From Tubulanus polymorphus (Eukaryota; Nemertea; Palaeonemertea; Tubulaniformes; Tubulanidae), in NCBI RefSeq assembly GCF_964204645.1, contig NC_134034.1, positions 4,560,072 to 4,624,071 of the forward strand: a stretch of DNA of 64,000 nt, written 5' to 3'. The translations under genes and the position numbers were made by a program. The notes beneath the pieces are model-generated. The model was given only the letters and a program-made list of their open reading frames with translations. It had not been told where the DNA came from and did not search any database. Shown here in pieces: positions 53,626 to 63,166 of this stretch (the stretch's first letter is position 1; the number at the start of each line of letters is the position of its first letter).

Positions 53626-54894
53626 TTATATATCGTTAATTTTAACTTTATATTTCTTATATTGAATAATATCTAATTGTGAATTTACAATATTTAATTG
53701 TGCGTCAGATATAATATAAATGTGCATTTCAAAATTTAAGCTTCCTTTTTTCTTTTTCATAAATAATTGTATTCCATCTTTAGTGTTCTGTAGTTTTTTC
53801 CCAGAACCATGTAATGAATTATCCTCTGTTGTTCTAAAATCTAACCATAATGCATATTTATTACTGGTATAATAATCAATTTGATTAATATTACAATTTT
53901 CAAATGATTTCACTTTTTCATTCATAAAATGTTTTCTAATTTCTGGCCATTGATCAATCATTCTCATTCCTTGACAAAATATTTTATTTGCTATTCCTTC
54001 GATAGTTATTTCTACTTTCGTTATTTCAGGATTATGATAATTATCTACCTTTATTGCACCATAAGAATATGTTGCAATAGTGAAAAATATTAATATACCT
54101 TTAATAGATCTTCTTAATATTCTCATTAATTATTTCATCATTTGCATTAATAGTTACAGTTTTAAATTTATCAATATAATCATATAATAATGAAAATCCT
54201 TGATTGTATTGAGTTTGAATTGTGCTAGCAATATTTTCATTAGTTACTGTGTCATATTCTAACATATATTTGATAATTTATATCCCATATCTTTAACAAC
54301 GCTAGATAATACAATTTCATTTACAGGAGCAAATGTTATGTCAAATTTAATATCTTCTTGAATTACATATTTATATAAAGGTGCATTATTATTTATCAAT
54401 TCAAAGTCTAATGGAATTTTATATTTGCTTCCATAAATCTTTTTTATCAAATTATCTACAGCATTAGTAACTACTGCATTATTAGCTTCAGATCTTAATT
54501 TATTATGGTTTTCCGATTGAATACCCTGAAATATCATATTATTTCTATTTTCTTTAGTTAACCATAAATCTTTATAATGCATAAATAAATTATAATCATC
54601 TAATGAGAAAATTATTTCTGGGCAAATCTTTATAGTTAATTTTTTAATCAAATATCTCCCAACATTATCGACAACATAATTATTATCATGACCAGTTACT
54701 TTTATATCAGCTGATAAATAAATACTATTTGGAACATAAAAAGTATTTTGTGTTAATCTAGGAATTATAACATATAAAGTTTCATCAGGATTAATATTAG
54801 AAGGATTATGAGTAATTATATGATGTGATCTTTCTGCTTTAATAGCATTAGATATTCTAGAAATCTTAGAAGGATTTATATAACTCCCACTCAT
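53626..54894 (-). pseudogene. E2 major capsid candidate, broken
   Basis: Has a proper ATG at AAATAAATG and reads MSGSYINPSKISRISN through LSNIC, then a 1-nt loss stops it at about 54259. The rest is open from about 54126 (RRSIKGILIFFTIA to the end), after a further short loss near 54115. Breaks differ from those in E1, so the two copies decayed independently. Confidence 0.7.
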
Positions 54895-54914
54895 TTATTT
54901 AACAAAAAAATTAA

Positions 54915-56222
54915 TCATTTATTTTTTATCATATTCACTAATCCAAAAATAATAGCACTTACAACTGTAATTAAAAATAAAATAATATGTTCAGCAGCAA
55001 AGTTAATAATGTTTCCTGCAGATTTCAATATAAAACCAACAATTGATGCAATAATTCCTGGTAATGCTGCAGCAGATTTTTTAGATAGTTCCCATAAATA
55101 TTTTGCTAATTTCTTTAAACCATCTTTAACTTTATCTTGTATAGAATTATTATCATTCGGGGGTTTATCCGGTTTATTTGGAGTAGGAGTAGATTTTAAA
55201 GCATTTGATATAGCTAAACCAATTGTAAATAACATAGTTACAGCTGTCAGAATTGAAAGAATTGTTATTCCTTCTAATTTAAATAATAACTTTATTCTAT
55301 CTTTCAATGATATTTCAGAATATGGTTTTATCAACAAATCTTTAAAAATAAATCTTTTTTAATCTATTGATTCTATCTTTTAATCTAATAATATTATAAT
55401 CATATGATTTTAATAATAATTTAATTTCTTCTTTTTGTAATTCTATGTTATATTCTAAATCATCTCTTATACTTTTATCATGCGCAATTTTATCAGATGC
55501 AAGTCTTATACTTTTAATTTCTCTAATTGCTTCAACAGAAAATATATTATTTAAATCTTCTAATTCTGTTGCATCAATTAATCCACAGTAAAAGTTTTTC
55601 AATTGGAACTTTATTTGATTTAAATTTACTAGTTTTGGAAGTTTTATTCTGTTCAGAAGTTGTTTCTGTTTCTGATTTCTTTTTTATTATTTCAAATAAT
55701 TCATTAATTCTTTGTTTAAATACGTCTATATCATTATCAGTTAATTCTTGTTTTATAACATCAGTTATTACATTACTAATACTAGTTCTTTTAATTCTAT
55801 CTGGATATAAATCACTCAAAGTTGATTTTGTTAATATTTTATTTTTATTATTTTTATAAGTGATATCAATATAATAATCACCTTTCAATGATAATACCAT
55901 TTACCATTATCTAAAAATTCTAATTTATCTGCCAAAGGTCCAACGGCTTCATCATTTATAATAAATTTAGAATTTTCAATTATACGTTTTAATTTAGGTA
56001 TTTTGTTTAAATTATTTAAATCTTGTTTTACTAAATCTGGGTCTAAATTTTCAGGATTAAATTGTGATTCTGCATTTTTAATATAATCAGGCATATTTAA
56101 ATTATTATTATATTCTGGCTCATTACCGTCATTAAAACTTGTTTGACTTAAATCAGGTTGTTGTTATACCAGGTTCATCAAAATTATCCATTCCATTATC
56201 TTCTCCACCTTTTACATCCATT
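54915..56222 (-). pseudogene. E2 coiled-coil membrane protein, broken
   Basis: Fragments in several frames at 56094-55885, 55900-55574, 55602-55342 and 55337-54915. The C-terminal membrane part (KSAAALPGIIASIVGFILKS) is well kept, whereas the coiled coil is shortened by internal deletions compared with E1. Confidence 0.75.
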
Positions 56223-56237
56223 CATATAATAAAAAAA

Positions 56238-57542
56238 TTAAAATTTAAAATATAATATTCCTCCTATAACAATTCCTATACAAGTTAAAGCTAATTTAGT
56301 ATTTTCATGGAATTTATTATCATTATCAGTTTTAATTATATCATGTTGAATATTATCAGTTTTTATATTTTCTGATGTATTGTAATCTTTTATTTTAGAA
56401 TCATTATGCAATTTAATAGTTTTAGTTTCTGTTGATTGAATATGTTTTTTATTTTTTTCACCTTCCATTAATTTTGGAGCAGTGATAACCTTTTTATTTG
56501 TATCATTTAATCCAATTGAATTATTTATTGTTGCAGTTTTAATTAGATTATTATAACCAATTATATTTCCCATCTTTAATACTAAATCATTAGATATAAT
56601 TAATAGATTAGGGCCTATACAATAATTTAGTCTTACATGAGATTTATCTAAATAATTTTGATATCTTACAATGTTTTCTGGAATCGATCTATTTTTATCA
56701 TTATGAATGGAATCTTCAAATAATACTTTAAATTGTTTCTGCGCATCGAATGAAGTACTATTATTTCCAACTATTGGTGATCTTGTTTCAACTTGCGCAC
56801 CTAAAATACATATCAAATAAGTTCTAATTGATTGATTTATTCTTTGTATACCAGGTTTTGTAAATCCTTCACTATAAGATTCAATAAAATTAATCCATCC
56901 ATTATTATTATCAATTCTATAATTATGATTAGCTCCAATTCTATGCATATAATCAATTCTTTTTATTTCATACTGTTCACCAACGCCATGTAGTCTACCA
57001 TGCGCTCTAAAATCGGAATTAATATTTATATTAAATTCATTACATATTTTATAAAACTTAGATAGATTAATATTATTATCCAATTCTTTAAAATATTTCG
57101 ATCCAGGTAAAGGGCATTCTAATTCATTTAATATCATTCTGATTTGAAAATATGTGTGAAATCTAAATATTGTATGAATGAATTTTAAATCAGAATATTT
57201 CAAATTTTTATCTAAGTTATTCAAGTGTTCATGCCAACTTACACCACAACCAGTTGTTGCATAATGAACAGAAAAATTTAATTGATTCTGCCAATATTTC
57301 ATATTAGATTTTACTTTATATGTATTATATTCATCTCGAGTAAAAGTAACTTCATATGTATTAAATATATTTTCCATTTTAGAAATAAAATAGTTTGTTT
57401 CAGTAACATAAATTTCTAAATTAATCAATGAAGGTAAAACTAAATTTTTAAATATTATCATGTTACTAAAATCTATTGCTGGAATATTATATTTATAATA
57501 TTCATTTGATTTATTATATTGGAAAGCTTTTGGAAACCCCAT
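56238..57542 (-). CDS. Conserved Polinton protein, 434 aa, intact copy
   Basis: Open from MGFPKAFQYNKSNEYYKYNI to the end. Blocks: WQNQLNFSVHYATTGCGVSW, RFHTYFQIRMILNELE, DFRAHGRLHGVGEQYE, RINQSIRTYLICILGAQVET, NIVRYQNYLDKSHVRLNYCI, a Lys/Asp-rich low-complexity part, and a C-terminal membrane anchor LALTCIGIVIGGILYFKF. Starts at TATATAAATG. The E1 copy is broken. Function unknown; I recall the family only from other Polintons. Confidence 0.75.
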   Translation of the reverse strand: MGFPKAFQYNKSNEYYKYNIPAIDFSNMIIFKNLVLPSLINLEIYVTETNYFISKMENIFNTYEVTFTRDEYNTYKVKSNMKYWQNQLNFSVHYATTGCGVSWHEHLNNLDKNLKYSDLKFIHTIFRFHTYFQIRMILNELECPLPGSKYFKELDNNINLSKFYKICNEFNININSDFRAHGRLHGVGEQYEIKRIDYMHRIGANHNYRIDNNNGWINFIESYSEGFTKPGIQRINQSIRTYLICILGAQVETRSPIVGNNSTSFDAQKQFKVLFEDSIHNDKNRSIPENIVRYQNYLDKSHVRLNYCIGPNLLIISNDLVLKMGNIIGYNNLIKTATINNSIGLNDTNKKVITAPKLMEGEKNKKHIQSTETKTIKLHNDSKIKDYNTSENIKTDNIQHDIIKTDNDNKFHENTKLALTCIGIVIGGILYFKF

Positions 57543-57558
57543 TTATATAATAAAAAAA

Positions 57559-57993
57559 TTAATAATTAACTAATTCTTTTAATAATTTATCTTGTTCTTC
57601 AACTGTTATATGGCCATTTAAACTTATTATATAATCTAGTGTATTCTTTAATTTATTAATTTCTTTTATATTAGTTTTAATTTTTTCTTTATTACTTTTT
57701 ATATTTAATTTTGAACTTATACCAGTTAAAACACTTGAACTTAATCCTAACACACCAATTGATATAGCTAAAGGTGTTAATGGACTGAATATTGCTAGAA
57801 ATGTTATTACAGAACTAATTGTAACCGAACCACTTATAATCAAATAATATATAATTTTACTTTTTAAATATTTTTTCTTTTTTATCTTTAAGTCACTTTC
57901 AAATTCTAATATTTGTTTTTCTAAATATATTTTTAATTTAGTTTTATTTATATCATGAGGAATAATATCAATACTATCAACTTTATCTTCCAT
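57559..57993 (-). CDS. Two-helix membrane protein, 144 aa, intact copy
   Basis: Starts at CTAAATAAATG. Basic stretch (KIKKKKYLKSK), hydrophobic helices (YYLIISGSVTISSVITFLAI and PLAISIGVLGLSSSVLTG), a Lys-rich helix and an acidic tail. E1 copy is frameshifted. Possibly a virion membrane or fusion-related protein, but no evidence decides. Confidence 0.65.
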   Translation of the reverse strand: MEDKVDSIDIIPHDINKTKLKIYLEKQILEFESDLKIKKKKYLKSKIIYYLIISGSVTISSVITFLAIFSPLTPLAISIGVLGLSSSVLTGISSKLNIKSNKEKIKTNIKEINKLKNTLDYIISLNGHITVEEQDKLLKELVNY

Positions 57994-58011
57994 TTATTTA
58001 GAAAAAAATTA

Positions 58012-58441
58012 CTAATTAGTAAATCTATATGCTACAAATATAACAATAACTGTTCCACCTAAAATCCATATTATTTCATATTTCTGTTGTTCTTTATTTG
58101 GGGTATAATAATCTGATAATTTAGGTTTGTATAGATGTAATTTTTCTTTATTGGTTACCGCGTTATATAAACTCATTGCATCATCAACTGATTGAAAATC
58201 TCTGTGTGAAATCTCCTGATTATATAATTCCTTGTTAACATAATCCATATAGTTTTGCCTCTTTTCTCTTTATTCTTCTGCTGCTTTGTATTTCTCTAAT
58301 GCTAACTTATGTCTTTTTTGTTCTGTTAATGATCCATTTTTATCAATATGTTTAAATAAATAACCGCCACCAGTAAATGCTAAAGCGTTAACAATTGCCG
58401 ATCCTATAATAGTTATAACTGCAGAAGCCATTTATTTAGTA
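58012..58441 (-). pseudogene. E2 copy of the 141-aa membrane protein, one stop
   Basis: Same as the intact E1 protein at 36299, except TAA where E1 has TAC (EEYREK) near 58270. C-terminal part open (58248-58012). Confidence 0.75.
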
Positions 58442-58455
58442 AAATAATTACGCAT

Positions 58456-58677
58456 TTATATGGGAGGTATATATTTTTGTTTTTCCAAATAATCAATAGT
58501 TAAATTAGATAAAGTAACTGCTAACGTAAATTTTAAAATATCGTTTATATCAAATCTATCAACATTAACACTTCCCATTTTGAATACTTTTTTTAATACC
58601 ATTGAATAACCAACAGTTCCAACTGATAGTAATGCGCCATTATATAATCCAGTTATTATCCACTTATTATCACTCAT
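58456..58677 (-). CDS. Small membrane protein, 73 aa, intact copy
   Basis: MSDNKWIITGLYNGALLSVG through LEKQKYIPPI. Two hydrophobic stretches. Provides the uninterrupted reference for the E1 gene split by the transposon. Confidence 0.75.
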   Translation of the reverse strand: MSDNKWIITGLYNGALLSVGTVGYSMVLKKVFKMGSVNVDRFDINDILKFTLAVTLSNLTIDYLEKQKYIPPI

Positions 58678-58680
58678 TTA

Positions 58681-59074
58681 TTTATCAAAAAAATTACTAT
58701 CTTCAAAATATTTAGTTAACTTATTTATGATTAATTCAACATTTATTTCATTACTAGTTTCATTTGTATATATTTCATTTATTATTTTTTTGATATCACC
58801 GATGATAAAATCTTCATCTAATTCATAAAATCTTAAAGATTCTCTAATGATAAAATCTTCATCTAATTCATAAAATCTTAAAGATTCTCTAATTAAATTA
58901 GTAATCTTTTCTACATTAAATGTTTCTTTATCTATTGTTTTCTCATACTTAAATGTTGTTTCATTAGAAAATGCAATATTTTTGTGTAATTACATCATTA
59001 ATGTTAAATTTCATTTCTTTCTCACGTTTAAAATCAAATCTAAAACATATACTCGGTCCAACAGTTATATTCAT
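58681..59074 (-). pseudogene. E2 copy of the 112-aa protein, broken
   Basis: Begins MNITVGPSICFRFDFKREKE, then frameshifts near 58985. Contains a direct duplication of about 48 bp (aaaatcttcatctaattcat twice, 58805-58895). Starts at TATATAAATG. Confidence 0.7.
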
Positions 59075-59122
59075 TTATATAATGAAAAAATTACTCTTTA
59101 CATCTTATAACTAATTCATAAA

Positions 59123-59875
59123 TTACAGGAAAGGTATTCTCAAATCAATTAAATATCCATTATGATTTCTAATTTCTAATTTAAAATTATTGAAATGTGC
59201 AATACCAGGTTTAAAATCACATTCAGCTAAATTATAATTTATTTGCGTTCCAAATTGTTTAACGTTCTTCAATGGTAAAATATTCAATATACTAGAATTA
59301 CATGTTGTATCTTTAGTTGCTTCAAATGTTTTTGTAGGATGGATTAAATTGCAATAAATATAAAAGTGTGTAAAAGGTATTATATTTGAGCTACCGTGTA
59401 TGTTTACTAAAATAAGTTTATTTGGAGGAATTCCTAACAGTTTAGCAAAAGGTTTTTTTACTGCGTAAGCAGTCATCAATACATTAGATTTAATAAGTTC
59501 ATCATCAAACTTTATTTTAATTTTATTAGAGCTCTCACTTTTTATGAATTTAATATTAAATTTAGAATCACCATTACCTAATCTAATCCGAGCTTTTCTA
59601 TTAATTTCTTGCTCTAATGTTTCTAAATTATATAATCCTGGTGTAAGCATGAGTTGAATCCATTTTTCTTCAAGTTTATCAAAAATAAAAAGGCTTCTAT
59701 GTTCATCAGTTTTATCTGATATATTGTAAAATGAGTTACATAAACTTATATTTACTAATTTTAAATCAACACAATTCTTAAATTCTCTATCTAATTGAAC
59801 TAGTAAATTATGTGATTTATAATTTGTAAGTTTTCAAGAATCAACAAATATTCTGTATTCTTTTAATTCTACCAT
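59123..59875 (-). pseudogene. E2 minor capsid (penton-like), nearly complete
   Basis: Starts at TTATAAATAATG. MVELKEYRIFVDS then TGA (about 59834), after which the frame is intact: LVQLDREFKNCVDLKLVNIS, LMLTPGLYNLETLEQEINRK, VKKPFAKLLGIPPN, THFYIYCNLIHPTKTF, KPGIAHFNNFKLEIRNHNGY. About 250 residues with the strand pattern of one jelly roll. Retains the part that E1 has lost. Confidence 0.6.
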
Positions 59876-59942
59876 TATTTATAACATAAAAAAATTACCG
59901 CTCATCACTAAAAATTAATTTTAATAAAATTTTTCCTTAATA

Positions 59943-60852
59943 AATGGATGAGAAGATAGGATGTGAAATGTGTGGTGAACTTCTAAGAAAAAGTAATATG
60001 GCTCGACATATGAAAAAAACATGATGAAAATTATAAACCTCCTAAACTAAACTGTCCAAAATGTAATAAATTAATCTCAAGAAATTATGTTAAAAAACAT
60101 TCAGAGAAGTGCAAAATAAATGGCGCAACGGCTAATGTTGATAGTAACGAAAGTAATAGTAATTCTGTTGAAGTTGAACCTGAAATTATTTGGAAAAGAC
60201 CTTTCTTATTCTATGATAAGGATAATATAAAAGATCATTTCTGCGAGCCTTGTCGAATAAAATACAGCCCTGAAAATATAGAAGATTAGGAGAATCATCA
60301 ATTTCGTAAAGCACATATAGATAAAATTTCTAATAAATTTGAAACTGAATTCAATGTAAGAAAAAATAATATATTAGAAAAAATAAAATATGAGAAAACG
60401 TTACCAGATAATAAAGAAACAGTTGAAAAGTTAGAAAAACAATATAATGAATTAACAAGAAAAATATATGATTGTAAATATTGTAAATTGATTATTACAA
60501 CAAGTAATTCAAATCTACATAATAGAACAATAAAACATAAAGAAAACGTAAGAAAATACCAAGAGCTTAATGAAGATCTATTACCAATAAATTATAAACG
60601 AAAATGTCCACAATGTAGTTATGCGACCTTAAGGCAAGAAGGTACTGTGTTGTTTTGTAATGATTGTGGATGACAAAAGAATTTATGGGGTGAAGAAAAA
60701 ACTAGAAATTTTCTCATAGATCCAAAATTAAATTATCTAGATGAAATTTTTAAAATATTTTCTATAGAAGATCATACACCAGAATATATGCAATGGCTTG
60801 AAAAAATGAAAATAATAGAAAATAAAAATGGTGAAATAACTAAAAAAGATAA
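59943..60852 (+). pseudogene. E2 zinc-ribbon protein, broken and cut
   Basis: Divergent from the minor capsid gene as in E1. CEMCGELLRKSNMARHMKK then a frame change, CPQCSYATLRQEGTVLFCND with ribbon cysteines, several stops, and EIFKIFSIEDHTPEYMQWLE in the correct frame near 60745 where E1 has a shift. The gene ends at the border of the Penelope-like element (about 60852). Confidence 0.75.
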
Positions 60853-63140
60853 CAAGAGAAATCCCACAATAAGATCAGCCAAAACGAGAAACTTGAATAG
60901 AAGAGTATATATATTTGCGCAACGTTTCGGCTAAAGACTATTAGCCATCATCAGGCGTACTGAGTACAGGAGAATATTACAAGATATTTATACAAGACCA
61001 AAACAATAGAAGCAGAGTGAGTGATTAAAATATTGAAAGGGGAATAGATTAAAGTAATGACATAACAACTAGAAAACAATGCTAAAGTAAGCAAGGCAAA
61101 CTAGGGGCAATGTAGATTAAAGTAATTAATAAACAAAGACACAAGCTAAAGTGATTAAAACGGGAGGACAAGCTAAGGGGTAATCAAATAAAACAAAGAG
61201 AAGGAACATGAAAGGCGATAATCAGTGAGTGAGTGGAAACAAGCAAACTATGATAAAGGCAAAACAATGGAGGGAATTAGTATAACGGGGGTACAAGAGA
61301 AGCGAGAAATTTGGAGATCAAAATAATGTGGGGGGAGAAACCGTTATTCAAATTAACACAATTTTCCAAGTTTTCAATAATCAGGGCCGATTCCATAATG
61401 TGTCGTTTAATCTTTTCTGAACAGGGGAAAATTATGGAGGCATTTTCAAAATCAAAATTGTGGCTGGTTTCGTATACGTGATTGGCAACACCGCTTTCAG
61501 GCTTAAAATTCTTTACATCATTCTTATGTTCACGAATGCGCTTGTGTAAATCGCGTCCGGTTTCGCCGATATATATTTTGTTACAAACTTTACAGGAAAT
61601 TTTATATACACCAATGTTCAGGGGTTCAATTTTGGGGGAGTTATGAGTAAGATTACGACTAAGTTTGTTGTTATAAGTAAAAATGAGTTGTTTGTTTAAG
61701 AGATGGAGGGGAGTTTTAGATTTTTCCAGAAAAGGAACAAAAGGTACAATAATAGGCTGTTTACGCGCGCGGGTCCCTTGAGAGTGACTGAAATGTGAAC
61801 GACGGGCTCTCAAGAGAGCTTTATTCAAAATGTCGTCGGGGTAAGCTAATTTATTAAGAGAGGTCTTGATCTGGGTTAGTTCATCATCCAAGAAAAGGGG
61901 GTCACAAATCCTTAATGCGCGAAGGAATAAGCTTTGGGCAACACTAAGTTTAATGTTATGAGCGGTGAAGGAGAAATAATGTAGGTATGTTCCAGAGTGG
62001 GTAGGTTTCCTATAAACCGAGAATTTTAGACAAGACAAACAATTGTGTATACAATCATCAAGGAAAGGGATTTTCCCATCAACTTCCAATTCAAATGTGA
62101 AGTTCAAGGAGGGATAAAAAGAGTTAATAAATGTGAGAAATTGATCAATATCAAAGTCAAAAGGTATAAGGGCAAGAATATCATCAACGTATCGTAACCA
62201 AAGTTTAGGGAGAGTATCTGTGTAAAGAGGTAGTAATTCGGTTTCAACGTGTTCCAGGAAAAGATTTGCTAGAATGGGACTAAGCGGGTTCCCCAGAGCC
62301 ATGCCAAAAACCTGTTCGAAATATGAATTGTTGAAACTAAAAAAGGAGTTCTGGGTGCAAAGTTCAATTAATTCGATAATACAATCAGTAGGAATGTCAA
62401 AATTGAAATCCAACGAAGGAAGTTTCCGTTTAAGAAAATCAAGGGTAGGCCTAAGAGGAACATTGGTAAAAAGAGAACTAGCATCAAACGAAATGAATCT
62501 ATCGTTACCAGGAATAATGTTTTTTAACCGTTCTAATAAATCTTGGTTGTGTCGTAAATGCGAGGCGGAGAAAGAACCAAGAGCCGGTGATAATTGTTTA
62601 GCCAGAAATTTGGATAAACGATAAGAGGGCGAATTACAATTAGATACAATGGGGCGCAGCGGAACATCTTTCTTATGGATTTTGGGGAGCCCATAGATAT
62701 AAGGTAGGGAGGGTAGACGTGATTGAAATTTCGAAAGAATATCTTTAGAGTCCGGAAACCGTTGGATAATACCAGACAGATTCTTATTGAATGAAGCTTG
62801 CATACGTGAGAGAGGGTTGGATTTCAATGGTTTATAAACATTAGAGTCACCAAGAAGGGAGAAGATTTTTTGATTATAATCACAGATATCTAAGAGAACA
62901 ATTTTGCCACCTTTATCAGCTTTTGAAATACGAACAGAGTCTAGTTTTCTGAGTTCAGAGAGGGCAATCCTGAAACGACGAGGTAAAAATTCTGAGTAAT
63001 TATAACGGAGGTTATCACAAATAGTTTGTAAGTTCATAAACATAAAATTGTAGTCAAAATTCGAGGAAGATGTCTTGCGCTGTTCTAATTCCGACATAAA
63101 ATCCAGGATGTTCGTCTTGCGGTGAGGTAAAGAAAAGTTC
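60853..63140 (-). mobile_element. Penelope-like element, 5' truncated
   Basis: Minus-strand RT plus GIY-YIG protein followed by a 3' region with a hammerhead core. Its 5' end (63140) joins an inverted partial copy of its own 3' part. Left end lies in the E2 zinc-ribbon gene. Confidence 0.85.
60924..60954 (-). ncRNA. Hammerhead ribozyme core of the Penelope-like element
   Basis: Minus strand: CTGATGA, then GGCTAA-TAGTCT-TTAGCC (6-bp stem II), then GAAAC. This is the conserved core CUGANGA ... GAAA known from Penelope-like element terminal repeats. Stems I and III are not resolved by eye. Confidence 0.65.
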
Positions 63141-63166
63141 CTCCATCTCTTAAACAAACAACTCAT
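61277..63166 (-). CDS. Penelope-type RT with GIY-YIG endonuclease, 629 aa
   Basis: RT blocks: LPYIYGLPKIHKKDVPLRPI, SFDASSLFTNVPLRPTL (motif A), FGMALGNPLSPILANLFLEH (motif B), LWLRYVDDILALIP (motif C, YVDD). C-terminal GIY-YIG nuclease: GVYKISCKVCNKIYIGETGR with a C-x2-C zinc pair, then LHKRIREHKNDV. The frame is fully open, but its first eight or nine codons (MSCLFKRWR) are antisense of the neighbouring inverted copy, so the natural N-terminus is missing. RT and nuclease motifs look intact, suggesting recent activity. Confidence 0.9.
   Translation of the reverse strand: MSCLFKRWRNFSLPHRKTNILDFMSELEQRKTSSSNFDYNFMFMNLQTICDNLRYNYSEFLPRRFRIALSELRKLDSVRISKADKGGKIVLLDICDYNQKIFSLLGDSNVYKPLKSNPLSRMQASFNKNLSGIIQRFPDSKDILSKFQSRLPSLPYIYGLPKIHKKDVPLRPIVSNCNSPSYRLSKFLAKQLSPALGSFSASHLRHNQDLLERLKNIIPGNDRFISFDASSLFTNVPLRPTLDFLKRKLPSLDFNFDIPTDCIIELIELCTQNSFFSFNNSYFEQVFGMALGNPLSPILANLFLEHVETELLPLYTDTLPKLWLRYVDDILALIPFDFDIDQFLTFINSFYPSLNFTFELEVDGKIPFLDDCIHNCLSCLKFSVYRKPTHSGTYLHYFSFTAHNIKLSVAQSLFLRALRICDPLFLDDELTQIKTSLNKLAYPDDILNKALLRARRSHFSHSQGTRARKQPIIVPFVPFLEKSKTPLHLLNKQLIFTYNNKLSRNLTHNSPKIEPLNIGVYKISCKVCNKIYIGETGRDLHKRIREHKNDVKNFKPESGVANHVYETSHNFDFENASIIFPCSEKIKRHIMESALIIENLENCVNLNNGFSPHIILISKFLASLVPPLY

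Larger units (their letters stand above)
51286..60852 (-). mobile_element. Polinton E2, inverted and truncated
   Basis: Gene-by-gene counterpart of E1 from the zinc-ribbon gene to the small gene after the ATPase, in opposite orientation. The left end stops inside the small gene (no terminal repeat, last genes lost); the right end is cut in the zinc-ribbon gene by a Penelope-like element, so polymerase is absent from the window. Sequence identity to E1 is high by eye in the integrase/ATPase region and lower in the middle. Without the transposon that splits E1. Confidence 0.9.

Noticed and set aside
62274-62624. 116-codon plus-strand frame opposite the Penelope RT
   Set aside because: Antisense shadow of a clearly coding strand.
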